The notes: generated by a model from the sequence alone, not told the origin. A stretch of 64,000 bases of DNA from Diphasiastrum complanatum (GCA_029204225.1 CM055095.1:63906136-63970135), one strand, 5' to 3'; shown: positions 22,817 through 36,683, counted from the stretch's first letter. A program made the numbers and translations.

Positions 22817-25800
22817 GTATTGACCATTCTTCAGAATTGTGATGCTTAAACGAGCAGCTTCTTGGGGACCTGTCTTTTTTTCTGGTTACTTCTGGAATCT
22901 TTCTAACAAAACAAATAAAGTAACAGGAATCTTATGCTTTCTAGCATATGTATCAATGTCATGCCAAACATCACTGTACAGGACAGTCAATTCTCTTTCA
23001 GGAACCCACAACTGCTGTTTTGAAGGAGAATGATGTGGCACGCCTTAAAGCTATTATTTTGGTCTTAAAAGATACTTCGCACTATCATGCTAGCAGTTTC
23101 GCTGATGCTGACTTCAATCTTCTGACTGCAATACTTTGTTCATGGCCCATTCAATGCCTTTTTCCAGGTTTGGACAAGTGTTATTACTAATTTGTGGTAT
23201 CCTATTTTCCATAGGTCAAAAGAGATTTAAGTTTGTATAGGAATCAATGTTGGTAAATGGCTTCATAGTCACATGAGGATAGCTGTTAGCCTGTATTGTG
23301 AAAGGAATTCGAAGGTTATGGCTGCCTGCTAGACGCCACTAATTGATCAGAGTTTGAGTAAAAGGCAGAAGTAGTCTCATAAATAAAGTTTGATTAAATC
23401 ATGAAGATGATTTAAGTTTAGACTATATCTGACGCCAAACTGCAAACTGACAAGATACAAAAAGTATGCCCGTGATACATTCAGGGTGTTACAATCCCTA
23501 CTTACTGCAAACCTCCAGGTGCCGGTTAACTACAAGAGACCGAACGATTCACGTTCCACCCCGCTGCAGGACCTAATCCGGGTCCACCCTCCGTGCCCTG
23601 GCATGTGACCGTATCAAGCTGGATCCGACTTCCATCCTAGTCGGCATCCCATACCACCACCTAGACTCTCAGCCATCTCTTGCCTCATGCTAGCATACAT
23701 CTTGGCCGTGCACACGCTCTCCATCCACCTCCTCCTAGGTAGATAGAATGGATGGCAAATGAGCCCTCCTCCCCTTATATACCTCCAAGGAGAGAGACTC
23801 CAAGCCATGCGCACTCTTGGATCATGACACGTGGCAACCATGCAGGTTCATGAGTCACCGGTCAAGCCTACAGGCCCAGTCGTCGTCCAGTCTCAAGTTT
23901 GGGTTTGGGACCCAAGGGAGTTGGGTCCCTAACATTCCCTCTTCCTTAAAAACTTCTTTATCTAAGGAAGGAAACCAGGAAACCTCTGTTTAAGATCATG
24001 TTCCTTTTCCCAAGTATCATCATCCTCAAAACTTCCTTTCCAACGAACCAAGTACTCAGTTACCTGCCGGTTCCTGAGCCCACGTTGACGTACATCAACA
24101 ATGGCCTGTGGTTCAGTAGGTACAAAGGATGTCAGGTCCTCCAGCCGAACTAAGTCCTCCTAAAGTATCAAGTCATCCTTTCCACCAAGTCGTTCCTTTA
24201 AACGACTAATGTGAAATACTGGATGAACTTTAACTCCTTGAGGTAGCTCCAGCTGATAGGCATTCCGATGGAGTTTCTTTACTATACGGAATGGCCCTGC
24301 ATAACGAGGTGATAATTTAGGACATTTTCCAGTCTTTAGTACCTTAGAATCTTTTGGAATTTTAGGATATACCCAAGCCCCCTCCTCATAGACACTAGGT
24401 AGTCGCTTTTGATTAGTGTAAAACTGGGCTCTATCCTGAGCCATTTTTACGTTCTCGCGAGCAACAAGCAACATTCCTTGCATGTCATGCAGGAAATCTA
24501 CTGCTGCTTTAACCTTGAGGCCTTTGAGGCCCACTGAAATGGGAGCCCTAGGCTGGAAACTATACATTAGAGAAAATGGACTAAACCCCGTCGCTGAGTG
24601 CTTTGCGCTGTTATACGCAAACTTAATCATTGGAAGGTACCTTTCCCAATCCGACTGTCTTCTGGAAACACATGCCCGAAGCATATCTTCCATAGACTGG
24701 TTTGTCCTCTCTGTCTGACCATCCGAATCAGGATGATCTGATGACCCCAAACTTAAAGTGGTCTCTGATTTCTCAAAGACCGCTTGCCAGAATTTGCCAG
24801 TGAACTTAGGATCTCGATCACTAACAATATCATTCGGCAAACCAAACAACCTGAACAACTTTTCAACGAAAAGGTGAGCAAGCTCAGAAGCTTTGATAGT
24901 TTAGTTGGTTGGTATGAACTGCGCCATTTCAGTTAACCTGTCAACTATTACCCAAATGGCATCATTTTGCTTACCCGCCCGAGGTAGCGCAACCGCAAAG
25001 TCCATGGAAATACTTTCCCATTTTCTTTTGGGAATTTCCAAGGGCATTAGTAAACCAGCTGCCTTAAGTCTTTCAGCTTTATTAACTTGGCATTGTGCAC
25101 ACTTGCGAACATATGCCTCCACTTGACTTTTTAAGTTTGGCCAATAAAAGTTCCTATTTACTAAGTCAAGCGTCCTTTGTGAGCCAGGGGTGCCCTGCAC
25201 ACGGGTTATCATGACATTCATGTAGGATTTGGGCCCTTATATCATCATTTTTTGGCGCACAAACTTTTCCATTCCGGAAAAGCAACCCATTCCTAATAGA
25301 ATAGTCTCTCTGTATCTTGTCCTGAGGAGAAATCTTGGAATCTTGCATTCCAAGCTCATCACTAGATCTAGAAGAACTTGCCAGGACGTCTAGCCAAATA
25401 CGACCGAAGTACCTATTGGTCTTACACGAATCTCTTAAGGACAGATACAACTCAGATTGGATCTCAGAAAAGCTTAACTGATTAACCTCTCCAATTCGGC
25501 TTAAGGCATCCGCGACACTATCAGAAGTACCTTTCCGGTACTCAATGTCATAATGAAATTCTTGGAGCATCTCTGACCATCTGGCCTTACGACCCCTAAG
25601 GTCGACCGCATCGTTAATATACTTTAACGCTTGATGGTCAGTAACTATAGTAAACTGGGAGCCATATAAATAATGTCTCCAAACTTTCACGACATGAATC
25701 ACAACAAAAAGTTCCTTGTCATAGGTGGAATACCGAGCAGGGTCCAACTTCTTGCTTTCAAAAGCTACGGGTCTACCATCTTGATATAGGACTGCGCCTA

Positions 25801-28800
25801 TAGCATAGTCACTGTCATCCGTTTCAAGTGCATACGGCTTGTTAGGATCCACTATGTGTAGAATAGGCGCTGTAGTTACACAGTATTTGATGTTCTCAAA
25901 ACTCTGATTCAACTCTTCAGTCCAAGTAACCGGAGGTCTGAACTTACTTTGCGGGCTAACTCTTTTAGCCCCTTTGAGGACATTCGTCAAGGCCAATGCA
26001 ATTAATGCATAGTTCAAGACAAATCTATGAAAAAACCCCGTAAAGCCCAAAAAAGGACTTAACTTCTCGGATGGTTTTAGGGATAGGCCATTCACATACT
26101 TGTCGGACTTTATTTTGGTCAATTTCCAACCCATGGTCCGAAATAATGTGACCAAGGTATAACAACCTTTTCTGGAAGAACACACATTTGGACTCCTTGG
26201 CAAAAAGCTTCTCCTGTCTAAGTAGCTTTAAGACAGTCCTGAGATGCTCCTCCAAGGTCTTACTATAGATGAGAATATCATCTAAGTATACAATCACAAA
26301 CTTTCCCAGATATGGACGAAGAAGATCGTTCATCATAGCATTTGTCAAGCCAAATGGTAAAACCAGAAACTCATAATGGCCGTACCAACCTGGTTTTCTC
26401 AACATCCTCAGTCTTTATGTGAATCTTATGATACCTTGATCTCAAATCGATTTTGGTGAAGTACTTTGCACCATGCAATCGATCAACCAGCTCATCCATT
26501 CGCGGCAAAGGATAACGGTTTTTAATCGTTAATTTATTCAACTTTTTAAAGTCCACACAAAGACGAGTGCCTCCGTCTTTTTTATCAACAAGGAGCACAG
26601 GTGCCCCCCAAGGAGATTTACTAGGCCTAACATGGCCCATCTTAAGGTAATTTTGCAGTTGCCTATAAACCTCATCCTCCTCGGTCGTACTCATCCTATA
26701 TGGATACAGTGATATAGGAGAACTACCAGGAATCAGTTTAATACTATGGTCAACACCCCTAGAGGGGGGAAGACCCTCAGGAAGCTACTCAGGAAACACA
26801 TCATTAAAATGTTGCCTAAGTTTCCTAAAGATTTCACCTTCTGGTGAGTTTTCTTGCTTTAGGTTATTAGACATTAGTTCCATTTGGAGATTGTAAAATT
26901 GCAAGCTACGATCTTCATGGTAAGTAAAATCTCTTAACCAACATAAATAAGAATTGCAATCAACAACATCCATACATTTAACTGTTTCCAAAGCAGAAAG
27001 CATATTTAGAGTAGAAATATCAAAACAGGGTTTTGTAGTGGTCCAGGTTTGGCAGTACGTAGCCGCCTTGCTCCTTTGTAGTTTGATATTTCTTTGCAAA
27101 CTCTTGAGATGCAAGCAAATTCTTGCTAGGTTTAGTAGGCGTGATCATGTGCCTTCCTCAGCTGCCAAGGCCTGTTCTATTTGTGGGTCAAGTTGAGGGG
27201 AGAGAGGTGGTGAAGGATTAGAATCAGCAATTCATTGAGATTCTGGAGAAAATTGGTGTTGGATGAAGGGAAAGTTAGTGATGTCGATGGGATTAGAAGC
27301 GGAAGAGTGAAAAAGATGGTGTTGAGAGCCAATACCACCAGAGCCCTATGGATTGGGTAGAACTGGTGAGTATCCATGAGCAAGCAGGAAAGGAGAAACA
27401 CCTGTGCTGGAACTAACAGAACTGTTATAACTATACTCAGCCAAACATAAATGCTGATCCCAATCACGACCAGAAGGAGAAACATAATGTCGTAAATAGT
27501 CCTCCAATACCCGGTTAATAACCTCAGACTGACCATCCGCAGAAGAATGATAAGCAGTGCCCATAAGTATCCTAACATCCAAGATACGCATAAGCTCTGT
27601 CCAAAAACCTGATGTAAACTTGGTATCCCGATCAGTAAGTATAGATCGTGGGAGACCATGTAAGCGGAAAATCTCAGAAATAAATATACGACCACACTGC
27701 TCTGTTGTAATAGTACGTCTGACTGGTATGAAATGAGCTTGTTTAGAAAACCTATCAACTACCACCAAACAAGAATCATGACCACGCTGAGTACGGGGAA
27801 GACCTAAAATGAAGTCCATAGATATATCAGTCCACTGGTGGGAAGGAATAGGCCAACTTTGAAGTAGACCGCCAGGTTTTTCACGGGAATACTTGTTACG
27901 AAGGCAAAAATCACAAGTATGAATAAGGTGGGAAAACTCACGCTTCATGGAAGGCCAATAAAAATGTTCTTTCAAACGGAACAAGGACTTATGAAAACCA
28001 AAATGGCCACCAACAGGAGACGAATGGGCATCAAGAAGGAGCTGTGGACGTATGTCGAGAGTGTTGGGAATACATAACGAACCATAGTGAAACAAACGAT
28101 GATGAATAAACCTGGTGAGGGTGAGAGGAAGGACGAGAGGCAGATGACATAACATCACGAAAGTCTGGACATGTGGCATAAGCCTGAGGAAGATCGTCAT
28201 ACCAAGAGTGGGGAGACGTAACAAGACTGTAAGTAAGAGCAGGTAAACGAGACAAAGCATCAGCAGCAGCGTTACTTTTACCATGCTTAAAATGAATATA
28301 AAAATGAAAGGACTGTAAAAACTGAAGCCAACGGTACTGACGATCACTAAGATCCTTTTGTGTATACAAATAACGAAGTGACTGGTGATCAGTAAAAACA
28401 TCAAACGGAACACGATACAGATAATGACGCCACTTCTTTAAAGCAAAAATGATAGCAAGCAACCCTTTTTCATGAGTGGAATAGCGCTGCATACGAACGA
28501 AGACGACGGGATTCATATGCAATAACACACTGACGCTGACGTAACAAAGCACCTAATCCTGTGGAACTAGCATCAGTCTCAACAGCAAAACGCTGGGAAA
28601 AATCTGGAAGACATAAAACAGGGGTAGTGGTAAGCTTAACCTTCAAAGTATCAAAAGCTGACTGACATGCGGGAGTCCAAGCAAACGAAGTTTCCTTTTT
28701 CAATAGAGCATGCAAAGGAGATGCAAGAGTGGCAAAATGAGCAACTGGTTTACACTTTCCAAGCAGAGGACGAAAAATGTTATTCATGACATTCTGAAAA

Positions 28801-31800
28801 GTGGGCGGGCCATTGGTAACACCAAAAGGAAGGACACGAAACTCATACAAACCAAAGTGGGTACGGAAAGCTGTCTTGTGCTCATCAGGAGGATGCATAC
28901 GAATCTGTTGATAACCGGAACGGAGGTCAAGTTTAGAAAAGATCTTGGCTTGGCCTAACTGGTTACCATCCTTCTTATCAACAAGTAAAACAGGAGCACC
29001 AAAAGGACTGTGGCTAGGAACAATAAGGCCTTGACGTAATAAAGCAGACACCTGACACTTTACTTCCTCGCGCTCAACAATAGACATACGAAAAGGAGGA
29101 CGAGAAGGAGGTGATGCAGAGGAAACAAGGTCTATATGGTGGTTGACATCTCGTAAAGGTGGTAACTGAGTCGGCTCTCTAAAACATGCTCAAATTCACG
29201 CAACAGTTTAGAAAATACCTGTGGCAAAGGTGGTGCATCCGCAATAGGCTGAACTGGTTGAACAAAAAAAATAGCCGCACAGTGGGCCTTCGGGAGGCTC
29301 CGTATGAACTGCTTCCCGGAAATAAGCTGATAGTCCTGTCGAGAATCAATACCGGAAAATATATGCTGAGTACCATCATGAGAGAATGTCAATGTCTGCT
29401 GCTGGAGGTCTACTGTAACCGCACCAAGGGATGCAAACCAATCAGCACCGAGGATAAGATCGTACCGTGTAAGTGGAATAATATGAAAATCTGCCTGACC
29501 AAGGAAGTCTCCAATCCGATATGAAAGCTGCTGATACATCTGCGTGCTAGGAAAAGAGTGTGCGTTGGCAACCTCAACATGCAGGGGATGAGGTGTAATG
29601 ACTGGCATCATAGCACGAATGCGTGTAATAATATGACTGCTGAGAAACGAGTGAGTGCTACCCGTGTCAACAAGGGCAATAAACTCACGACCAGTGATAC
29701 GTACGCGAAGACGGATATGGCGTGGACCCGGCTTACCGGCCCAAGTAGCATAAGCAAGGTGAGCATGGCATACAGCTAGATCAGGGGGATCAGGAACAGG
29801 CTCAGTGGGTGTGGCAAACTGATCAACAGGTGGGTCATCATCAAGAATATGAAGGCATATGGTAGAATCAGGACTATCATCAGGTGTGTCAGCATCATGG
29901 AAATAGACGGCAGTAGCAGTGGCAGGCTGTCGGCAATCACGGGCGATATGATCAGGACTCTTACAGTTGAAACATAAGCGCTTTTCACGGATCTCAGACA
30001 TCTCAGGCTGTGAGTAGCGACGAACAAAAACAGGACGAGGAGAAAAAGGAGGACATGGTGCAGAAGGAAGAGTGGACGAAGGTGAACTGACAAATGTGGG
30101 ACTAGTAGAGGATGGAGAGGAAAAAATAGGATGTGTGAAAGGACGCGAAGGACGAGAAACAGAGGAAGAGATGGAAGAGTACTTGTGCTGCAGTGCGGTA
30201 GCAAGGGAGATGGCGTGAGAAAGAGTGAGTGGATAAAAAGAAGAAACATCATACCTAAGTGCGCCTCGTAGACCAGCAACGTAGCGAGAGATGAGCTCCA
30301 ATGTAGAAATGTTTGGGAATAGATAGGAAAGCTCTGTAAACCGTGTCGTATAAGCAGCCAAGTCACCAGTGTGAGATAAATTGCGAAAGATGTCGCGCTG
30401 TCGAATAAGCCACTGAGGATCAATCATCGCTAGGCGGAGTGCGGTCATAAACTCTGTCCAACTAGCAAGGCCAGGGTGTGAAGCCGTCTGGCGAAACGTG
30501 CGCCACCAAGTAGCAGCACGGCCCTCCAAATGTGAAGCAGTCAAATGTATCCGCTGAATGTCAGTCTTAGGAAACATAAGGAAGTAGGTCTCAAGCTTAG
30601 AATACCAATTCTCGAGTTCATTCCCATCAGATGACCCAGAATACACAGTAAGCTGAACCTTATCCTTAAAGTCTCGTGGCAAAGGACCATAAGATGAAGG
30701 AGTCTCGGGTGGTGGAAATGTACGCTGTGGGGGAACAGGTGGAGATAGTGGAGAAACACTGGACTGTAATGATAGTGTAGCAATCTGGGCAGAAAGAGCA
30801 GTGAACGTCTCTCGTAACTCCTGGCGTAAATGAATGCATACATCACTCATGGCTTCCCTAAGATGATCTCGGAATTCATGCCGTACTTCGTCAAGGTAAG
30901 TGGAAGACGGAATGCGAGGCTCTGAAGATGTAGGGGAAGTATCCATGGTCAAGGAATGCAGGAAGTGAAGAGAGTGTAAGAAAAGCTTAATATCGGAGGG
31001 AGCGGACTTTTGTCGTCACCCAAATACGCTTTAGGTACACAAACGACACTAAGAGCAAGAAAGGAAATGACAAATGTCAAGAAAAGGTGTGGAAAGCAAG
31101 GACAAACCAGCAAAGATACCTCTCGATAGAGCTCCAAGCGTGTGCGAAGAGCTGGCTGGAAAATGTGACCACAAGGAGAATGAAAGTGGGCGCTGGACAG
31201 CCTCCAATCAATGCTGAAAATATGGCTGGAAATCTGTGGAAAACGTGATGAAATAGGGCGATGGACAGCCTCCAATCAAAACTGAAATATGGCTGAAACT
31301 CTGCTGGAACAATGGCTGAAAAATGTGATGAAGTAGGGCGCTGGACAGCCTCCAATCAATGCTGAAAAGATGGCTGGGAATCCTCTCCCTAAATCAAATG
31401 GAGAATTCAAAAAAAAAAATAGAGGGAAAAGGATTTGGAACTCGTGCGCCGGAAATAATCTGCCCAAAAAAAAAAAAAAAAAAAATTTCCGGCCGCCAAA
31501 TTTAGCGGAAGTACTTCCGCTAACTATCTCCTAAAGCTCCGGCAAGGAAAATGATCTGATGGGAGTTGGTCCTCCTCCAAACTGTTCTGAATGTTGCTGA
31601 AGCAAAGAGATGAAAGCCCTTAGCAAAGAGAGAAAAATCAGCAAGGAAAATGGGCACCCAATCAGAAAATCAGATCTGAAATTCAGCAATCAGGAAAGTG
31701 CTATGATACCAAGCGATGATCAAAATCTCGGGTGTTGAATCAATGAAGCATAAAAGACAGCAATAGACTAAAGCCCTACAAGCAATAGACAAGACAATAG

Positions 31801-34800
31801 GTTCTCTCACGAAGAGCCCAAGCAATACCAATCAATAATCTGAAAAATGAGTGTACAAATGCCCCTATAAATACCCTACCAATGAACCCTAAAATAGGAA
31901 TTCAAAAGTAAAGGGAGGCAAAATGTGGAGGGAAAATAGTGCGCCCTCCTACGGGCCCCCACTCCACATATAACCATATAATAAGGGCTCAAGGCCAGTC
32001 AATGTCATAAAAAAGGACCCAGTGCGGGTCATAAGCATATAAAAAGGCTCTGGGGCCTGTACATGACTAATATAAAATGCGTAACCAGAAATATACATAA
32101 CCAACAGTAAATGTAAAGAGGCCTGCAGAATATATGCAGAGTAGCCCAGTAGGCCTGTATCCTGTAGTCCGTAACTCGGGACCTGGTCAAAAATCCCTGG
32201 CCCGTGAAACAGAGACCTGGACCTCCCAACCTGAGCGGAACAAAATTCCGCCTGTCCGTGCCACCTGTCTAGACCCGGACAGTGCCATGTGGCAATGCTA
32301 GGGAGGGTCGAAATACACGGTTTTTATTTAAAAAACCATTCTTGAAGTCCGTCGCTGGACAGTTAACAAAAAAGTATTTTTTAGAACGTTGGGGGCCCTT
32401 CTAACATAGATCCTATACTTTGGATCTGAGCGGAATCTGCCACCTGTCCAGAGTTTGGACAGTGCCACGTGGCAATATGCTAAGGGCCTCTTACTGCTTT
32501 TTTTTTTTTAAAAAAACTCAAAAACAGCAAGAAGAAGGAAACTTCAAATGTGCGTAAAAAACACAATTCTTGCCCGAATTGAATTCCGTCAAAAGCATCG
32601 TAATTTACTAGAAAACTACTACGGATCAACGCTCCTGCTTTCAGCATGCAGTGGCTCTGATACCATATGTTACAATCTCTACTTACTGCAAATCTCCAGG
32701 TGCAGGTTAACCACAAGAGACCGAACGATTCACGTTCCACCCCGCCGTAGGACCTAATCCAGGTCCACCTCCGTGCCCTGGCCTATGATCGTATCAAGCT
32801 GGATCCGACTTCCATCCTAGTCGGCGTCCCATACCACCGCCTAGGCTCTCAGCCATCTCCTGCCTCACGCTAGCATACATCCTGGCCGTGCACACGCTCT
32901 CCATCCACCTCCTCCTAGGTAGATAGAATGGATGGCAAATGAGCCCTCCTCCCCTTGTATACCTCCAAGGAGAGAGTCTCCAAGCCATGTGCACTCCTGG
33001 ATCATGACACGTGGCAACCATGCGGGTTCACAAGTCACCGGTCAAGTCTACAAGCCCAGTCATCGTCCAGTCTCAAGTCTGGGTTTGGGACCCAAGGGAA
33101 TTGGGTCCCTAACCCAAGGACTAAGGATCTCAGGTTTTAATTAGAAAGGACTCATAAATGATTCATCGTAGAAGCTTCATGAGTAGTTTTTCACTCTCTG
33201 CTTCAACAAACTTAAAGTGCATGCAAATTTGAACCCTTTTAGTCAACCAGAAGGAGCTACAGAATTGTTAACTGAACCCAGAATGAGAATATTTACTTCA
33301 CACTAACTTCAAACTGCAAACTGACAAGATACAGAAAGTATGCCCATGATACATTAAGTGACTAAGGATCTCAGGTTTTAATTAGAAAGGACTCATAAAT
33401 GATTCATCATAGAAGGTTCATGAGTAGTTTTGTACTCTCTGCTTCAACAAACTGAAAGTGCACACTGCATGCAAATTTGAACCCTTTTAGTCAACCACAA
33501 GGAGCTACAGAACTGTTAACTGAACCGAGAATGAGAATATTTACTTCACACTAACTCATTTTGAGGAAAAAAATTGGCTAGCAGTACTGTTTCCAACCAA
33601 CACAGAAAACCATCACTGATCATAATGCCGCACTGTGCAATATTCCCCTGGTATGATGGGGTCCCCAACTCTATGGATGGGATGAAGTTTCCAAGATAAG
33701 CTTGGAGGTGAGCATTGAGGAGCCAGAGGTATCTAAGTGGAATTGCAATGCGTGTATTATCCTTAAAAGTAGCATTTGTAGTAGTCCAAGCATGTACATG
33801 TAGGTAATGGTGCATCCTGAAGTAACTTGCTTTCACATGATGTGAGGTCGAGCGACTATGATTATCTGGAACTTGAAATCACTTTTAATCCACTTTAAGT
33901 TTCACTGAGCTATTGGAACAGAAGGCATGATCTCCTCTTTTTCTGCTGAAGGGACCTAGGATAGGTGGAAAATGGTGTCCTGGCAGCTCGAGCTTGTGGT
34001 AAATTCCATCAGGTGTCTGGGGATGGATTAAGTGCAGCAGTTGATTGAACAAGTTCCTGAACTAGTTGCAAATGCCACGTGGTCCTGGGGGTGGGCGGAG
34101 TGTCGTAAAAGAACTCACGGCTCCTTAATGCGGTGCAGGAGTCTAGGGATAACATAAGATGCCATAAAGGAAATTAAAGAGGAATAGGTCATTGAAATAA
34201 GTCTCCTTGCTCACACATGAATACAATTCTTATTGTGAATGCCTCAGACTCATCATTAGAGGTGTGAGCACGAGAGTTCATACCCTCACCTGCCCTCCTA
34301 TGTGATGTTTGTGAACATCAACCCCAAACTTCATCCACCATGACATTAGGACAATAAGACAAAGCTAAGAATTGTGATTTATCATGATTTGTCCACAAGT
34401 GTCTATAAACTTTAAACAATAACACTTCACAATGGCAATGATATTGGATTGTTGTATATTATCCTCTCTGAACGATGTGGGCCTAGTGGAGAACACCATA
34501 TTCTCCTGCCTGAATATTTACAGCTCGTCCAAGACCTTATCATGCTCATATACATGATGCTAAATTCGGAGACATAGGCATTTCAACCATCCCTGAGCTC
34601 CCTATCATCGTGCTGCTGCTCACTTCTCCATACTGGATGGAGTATCCATGGCGTGCAAGGGGTGATGAAACCACTCCTTTCTACTTCACCAAAGGTGTTG
34701 GATCTCCTCAAGCCTGTAACATTTGAATGACATGCCATAGCTAATTGAAATTTCTCCAGGCTAGTGGTTGTGCTCGCCAACCTGTCCATGAACTCACGTA

Positions 34801-36632
34801 AAAGGCCCAATGTGCAGCCCATCTGTAAGGTGCAGAGCTTCGATATGAAACACTTTACTGTAGAGCATGTTTTTATTCGTAATAGATAATCTGAAATCTT
34901 CTTGTCTCGTAATCTTTCCACAGTTCTGGACCTTCTGAGAATGATGCTGCTTCATCCTCAAGCTGCAAGATGGTATTCCCAAGAAGCTGAAAAAGGAAGA
35001 GGTCACCTTCAAAACCATTTTTGAGAGAATTCTATCAAGTTAGTTTAAGTCTATAAGAATTTATTATGTTCTGTTTTTCTGTCAAAAAGCTTCTTGATGA
35101 AATTTACTATTTTGTTGTAGAAATTTACCCAAGTAGGAAGATAAGACCGAAGGAGATATGCATATTGACTAGAGGGTTTTGAACTGCTTCTATGAGCAAT
35201 ATCGAGCTTTATCATCTGAACTAGTAAATGTTCTCTCTTGTATAGTTGGTTGTGTTGATGATTTTAGGACATTTTCTTGAAAAATTATAAACCCACTTCT
35301 ACCAAACTGGTTTTGGATCATGTGGAGGAAGGGAAGTGGTAGAAAATATAGGTACAATGAATCTCGATTCAAAGGGTTTCAAGCTCTTTTTAAGCTTTTC
35401 ATTTTGATGCAAGATTACTCCAATCCATTACTTGAACCTTGTTTGGATAAATTTTCAAGTGTAGCATTCAATGCTATACTCTTTGGAAGCCAAGGAGTGC
35501 ATGAGAGTAACATTAAGGTGCCTTATGCAAAATCTATGCTAAAAGCGCTTGATTGTCACTATATTTCAGATGGATTTCTTTTGTTCTTTGCTCAATTCGA
35601 ATCTTTCAAAACGTTTTCAAATTTTCCAATCTCGAGGAAGATCGTGCTATGTTCAAAATTCAAATATAATGATGACTATGGTCCTCAAGAGCTAGGCATA
35701 GGACAAACCAACCCAACTAAATGTGTATGAACCTATCACACACACATCCTTGTGCTATGAGGTTACTAATGAACACTCAAGCCACAATTAGGCTCCTAGC
35801 AATGGCATCTTATATTGCCAAAGCTCTCTCAGGATGTGATTTAAGCCTAAAGTTTGAGTAGATAGCAAAGATCATAAGAGCATCAAGAAAGCAATGATGA
35901 CATTTATTTATAACACTAGGGCAAGCTATTCCCTTTTTTTGAGTCAACCAGCCTAAGACAACTCTCTTGTACTCATTGAAAGTTTCTAAATATGATACAC
36001 AAATAATATTGGCTTGTATTGACTAATTAGAGTCCATATGGTCTCCTAACCAGTGCCTAAGGTCTCTTAACGTGTGGTTAGAACTTGTTAATTGGGGTTG
36101 ACCAAGGTCATGACAATTGTTTTCTTTGATTGCAACATCCATGCTCATTAAAGCTCATAATCTATTAGTGACCATATCTATGATACGGTTTGTTATCAAC
36201 TTAATCACAGATGTTGGTATCAAATGAAGCATAAGACAACAAAAAGCATCCACAAAGCATTCTCGAAATAAAAAAAATAGTATGATATGCCAACAGCTAA
36301 GGCAGATCTCCAAAAAGCTCAAGAAGCTCAAGACTCTGAATCATCAAAACTAAGCAATATCTACCTCCCTTCAATTATCTGCTGAAATAGGAATGATGGC
36401 ATCAGTTTGAGGAGTACCATCAGGAATGCAGAAAGGTGAGGAGGATAAATGGATCAAGAAGAAGAAGAGTGGGGGGGGGTGTTGCTTGATGGGACAGTAG
36501 CAGCATCAGCAGCAGCCAAGGAAGGGGAAGGGGAGGGGAGGGGTGGGGTGAGGGGGAGGAGATGGAGGGGAAGGGGAGCATGGGCCATAGAGAGGGGGAA
36601 GATGGAGCTGGAGCGTAGATCTAGGAGGAGGG

Positions 36633-36683
<51 letters not shown>

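Larger units (their letters stand above)
27177..32406 (-). mobile_element. Element A: gypsy element lacking its 3' end
   Basis: Minus-strand order: putative 5' LTR (31717-32406), primer site (31700-31711), gag-protease (30952-29132), partial reverse transcriptase (29087-28470), RNase H (28552-28031) and integrase (about 28100-27180). Integrase stops near 27180, where element B pol begins; no C-terminal integrase part, polypurine tract or 3' LTR follows. A is thus a 3'-truncated element embedded in B, or the two were joined by recombination. An intermediate stretch 32407-32652 belongs either to the A LTR or to the B leader. Confidence 0.7.
23487..33114 (-). mobile_element. Element B: chromovirus (Ty3/gypsy) with nested or fused element A
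   Basis: LTRs at 23487-23934 and 32668-33114 (about 448 bp each) flank the unit. Left-flank CAGGG (23482-23486) and right-flank CAAGG (33115-33119) are a target duplication with one change. The primer site (32653-32665) abuts the right LTR, giving minus orientation. B contributes protease-RT linker, reverse transcriptase, RNase H, integrase and a chromodomain (27170-23962). Its gag and protease are missing, and their place is taken by element A (about 27.18-32.4 kb). By eye the LTRs differ at about 30 of 448 positions, so the insertion is old. It is antisense within intron 2 of the PLAA-like gene. Confidence 0.8.
23444..33557. repeat. Host tandem repeat (about 240 bp) split by element B
   Basis: The sequence from CTAAGGATCTCAGG to GCCCATGATACATTAAG (33120-33355) is followed by a second, partial copy at 33359-33557. 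The tail of the same unit (AACTGCAAACTGACAAGATACA...) lies left of element B at 23444-23486. Element B therefore inserted at the boundary between unit copies. Confidence 0.7.

Noticed and set aside
27177-27758. 193-codon minus-strand hydrophobic frame that could look like a membrane protein
   Set aside because: It is the alternative frame of the element A integrase; its Leu/Ile richness comes from the codon composition of the real frame.
27177-31000. Endogenous pararetrovirus considered for the gypsy gag-pol
   Set aside because: Integrase domains, LTRs and primer sites are present and no movement protein is seen; this is an LTR retrotransposon.
35320-35730. 136-codon open frame in intron 3
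   Set aside because: No motif, signal, homologue known to me or splice support; a frame of this length is expected by chance in 64 kb of AT-rich DNA.
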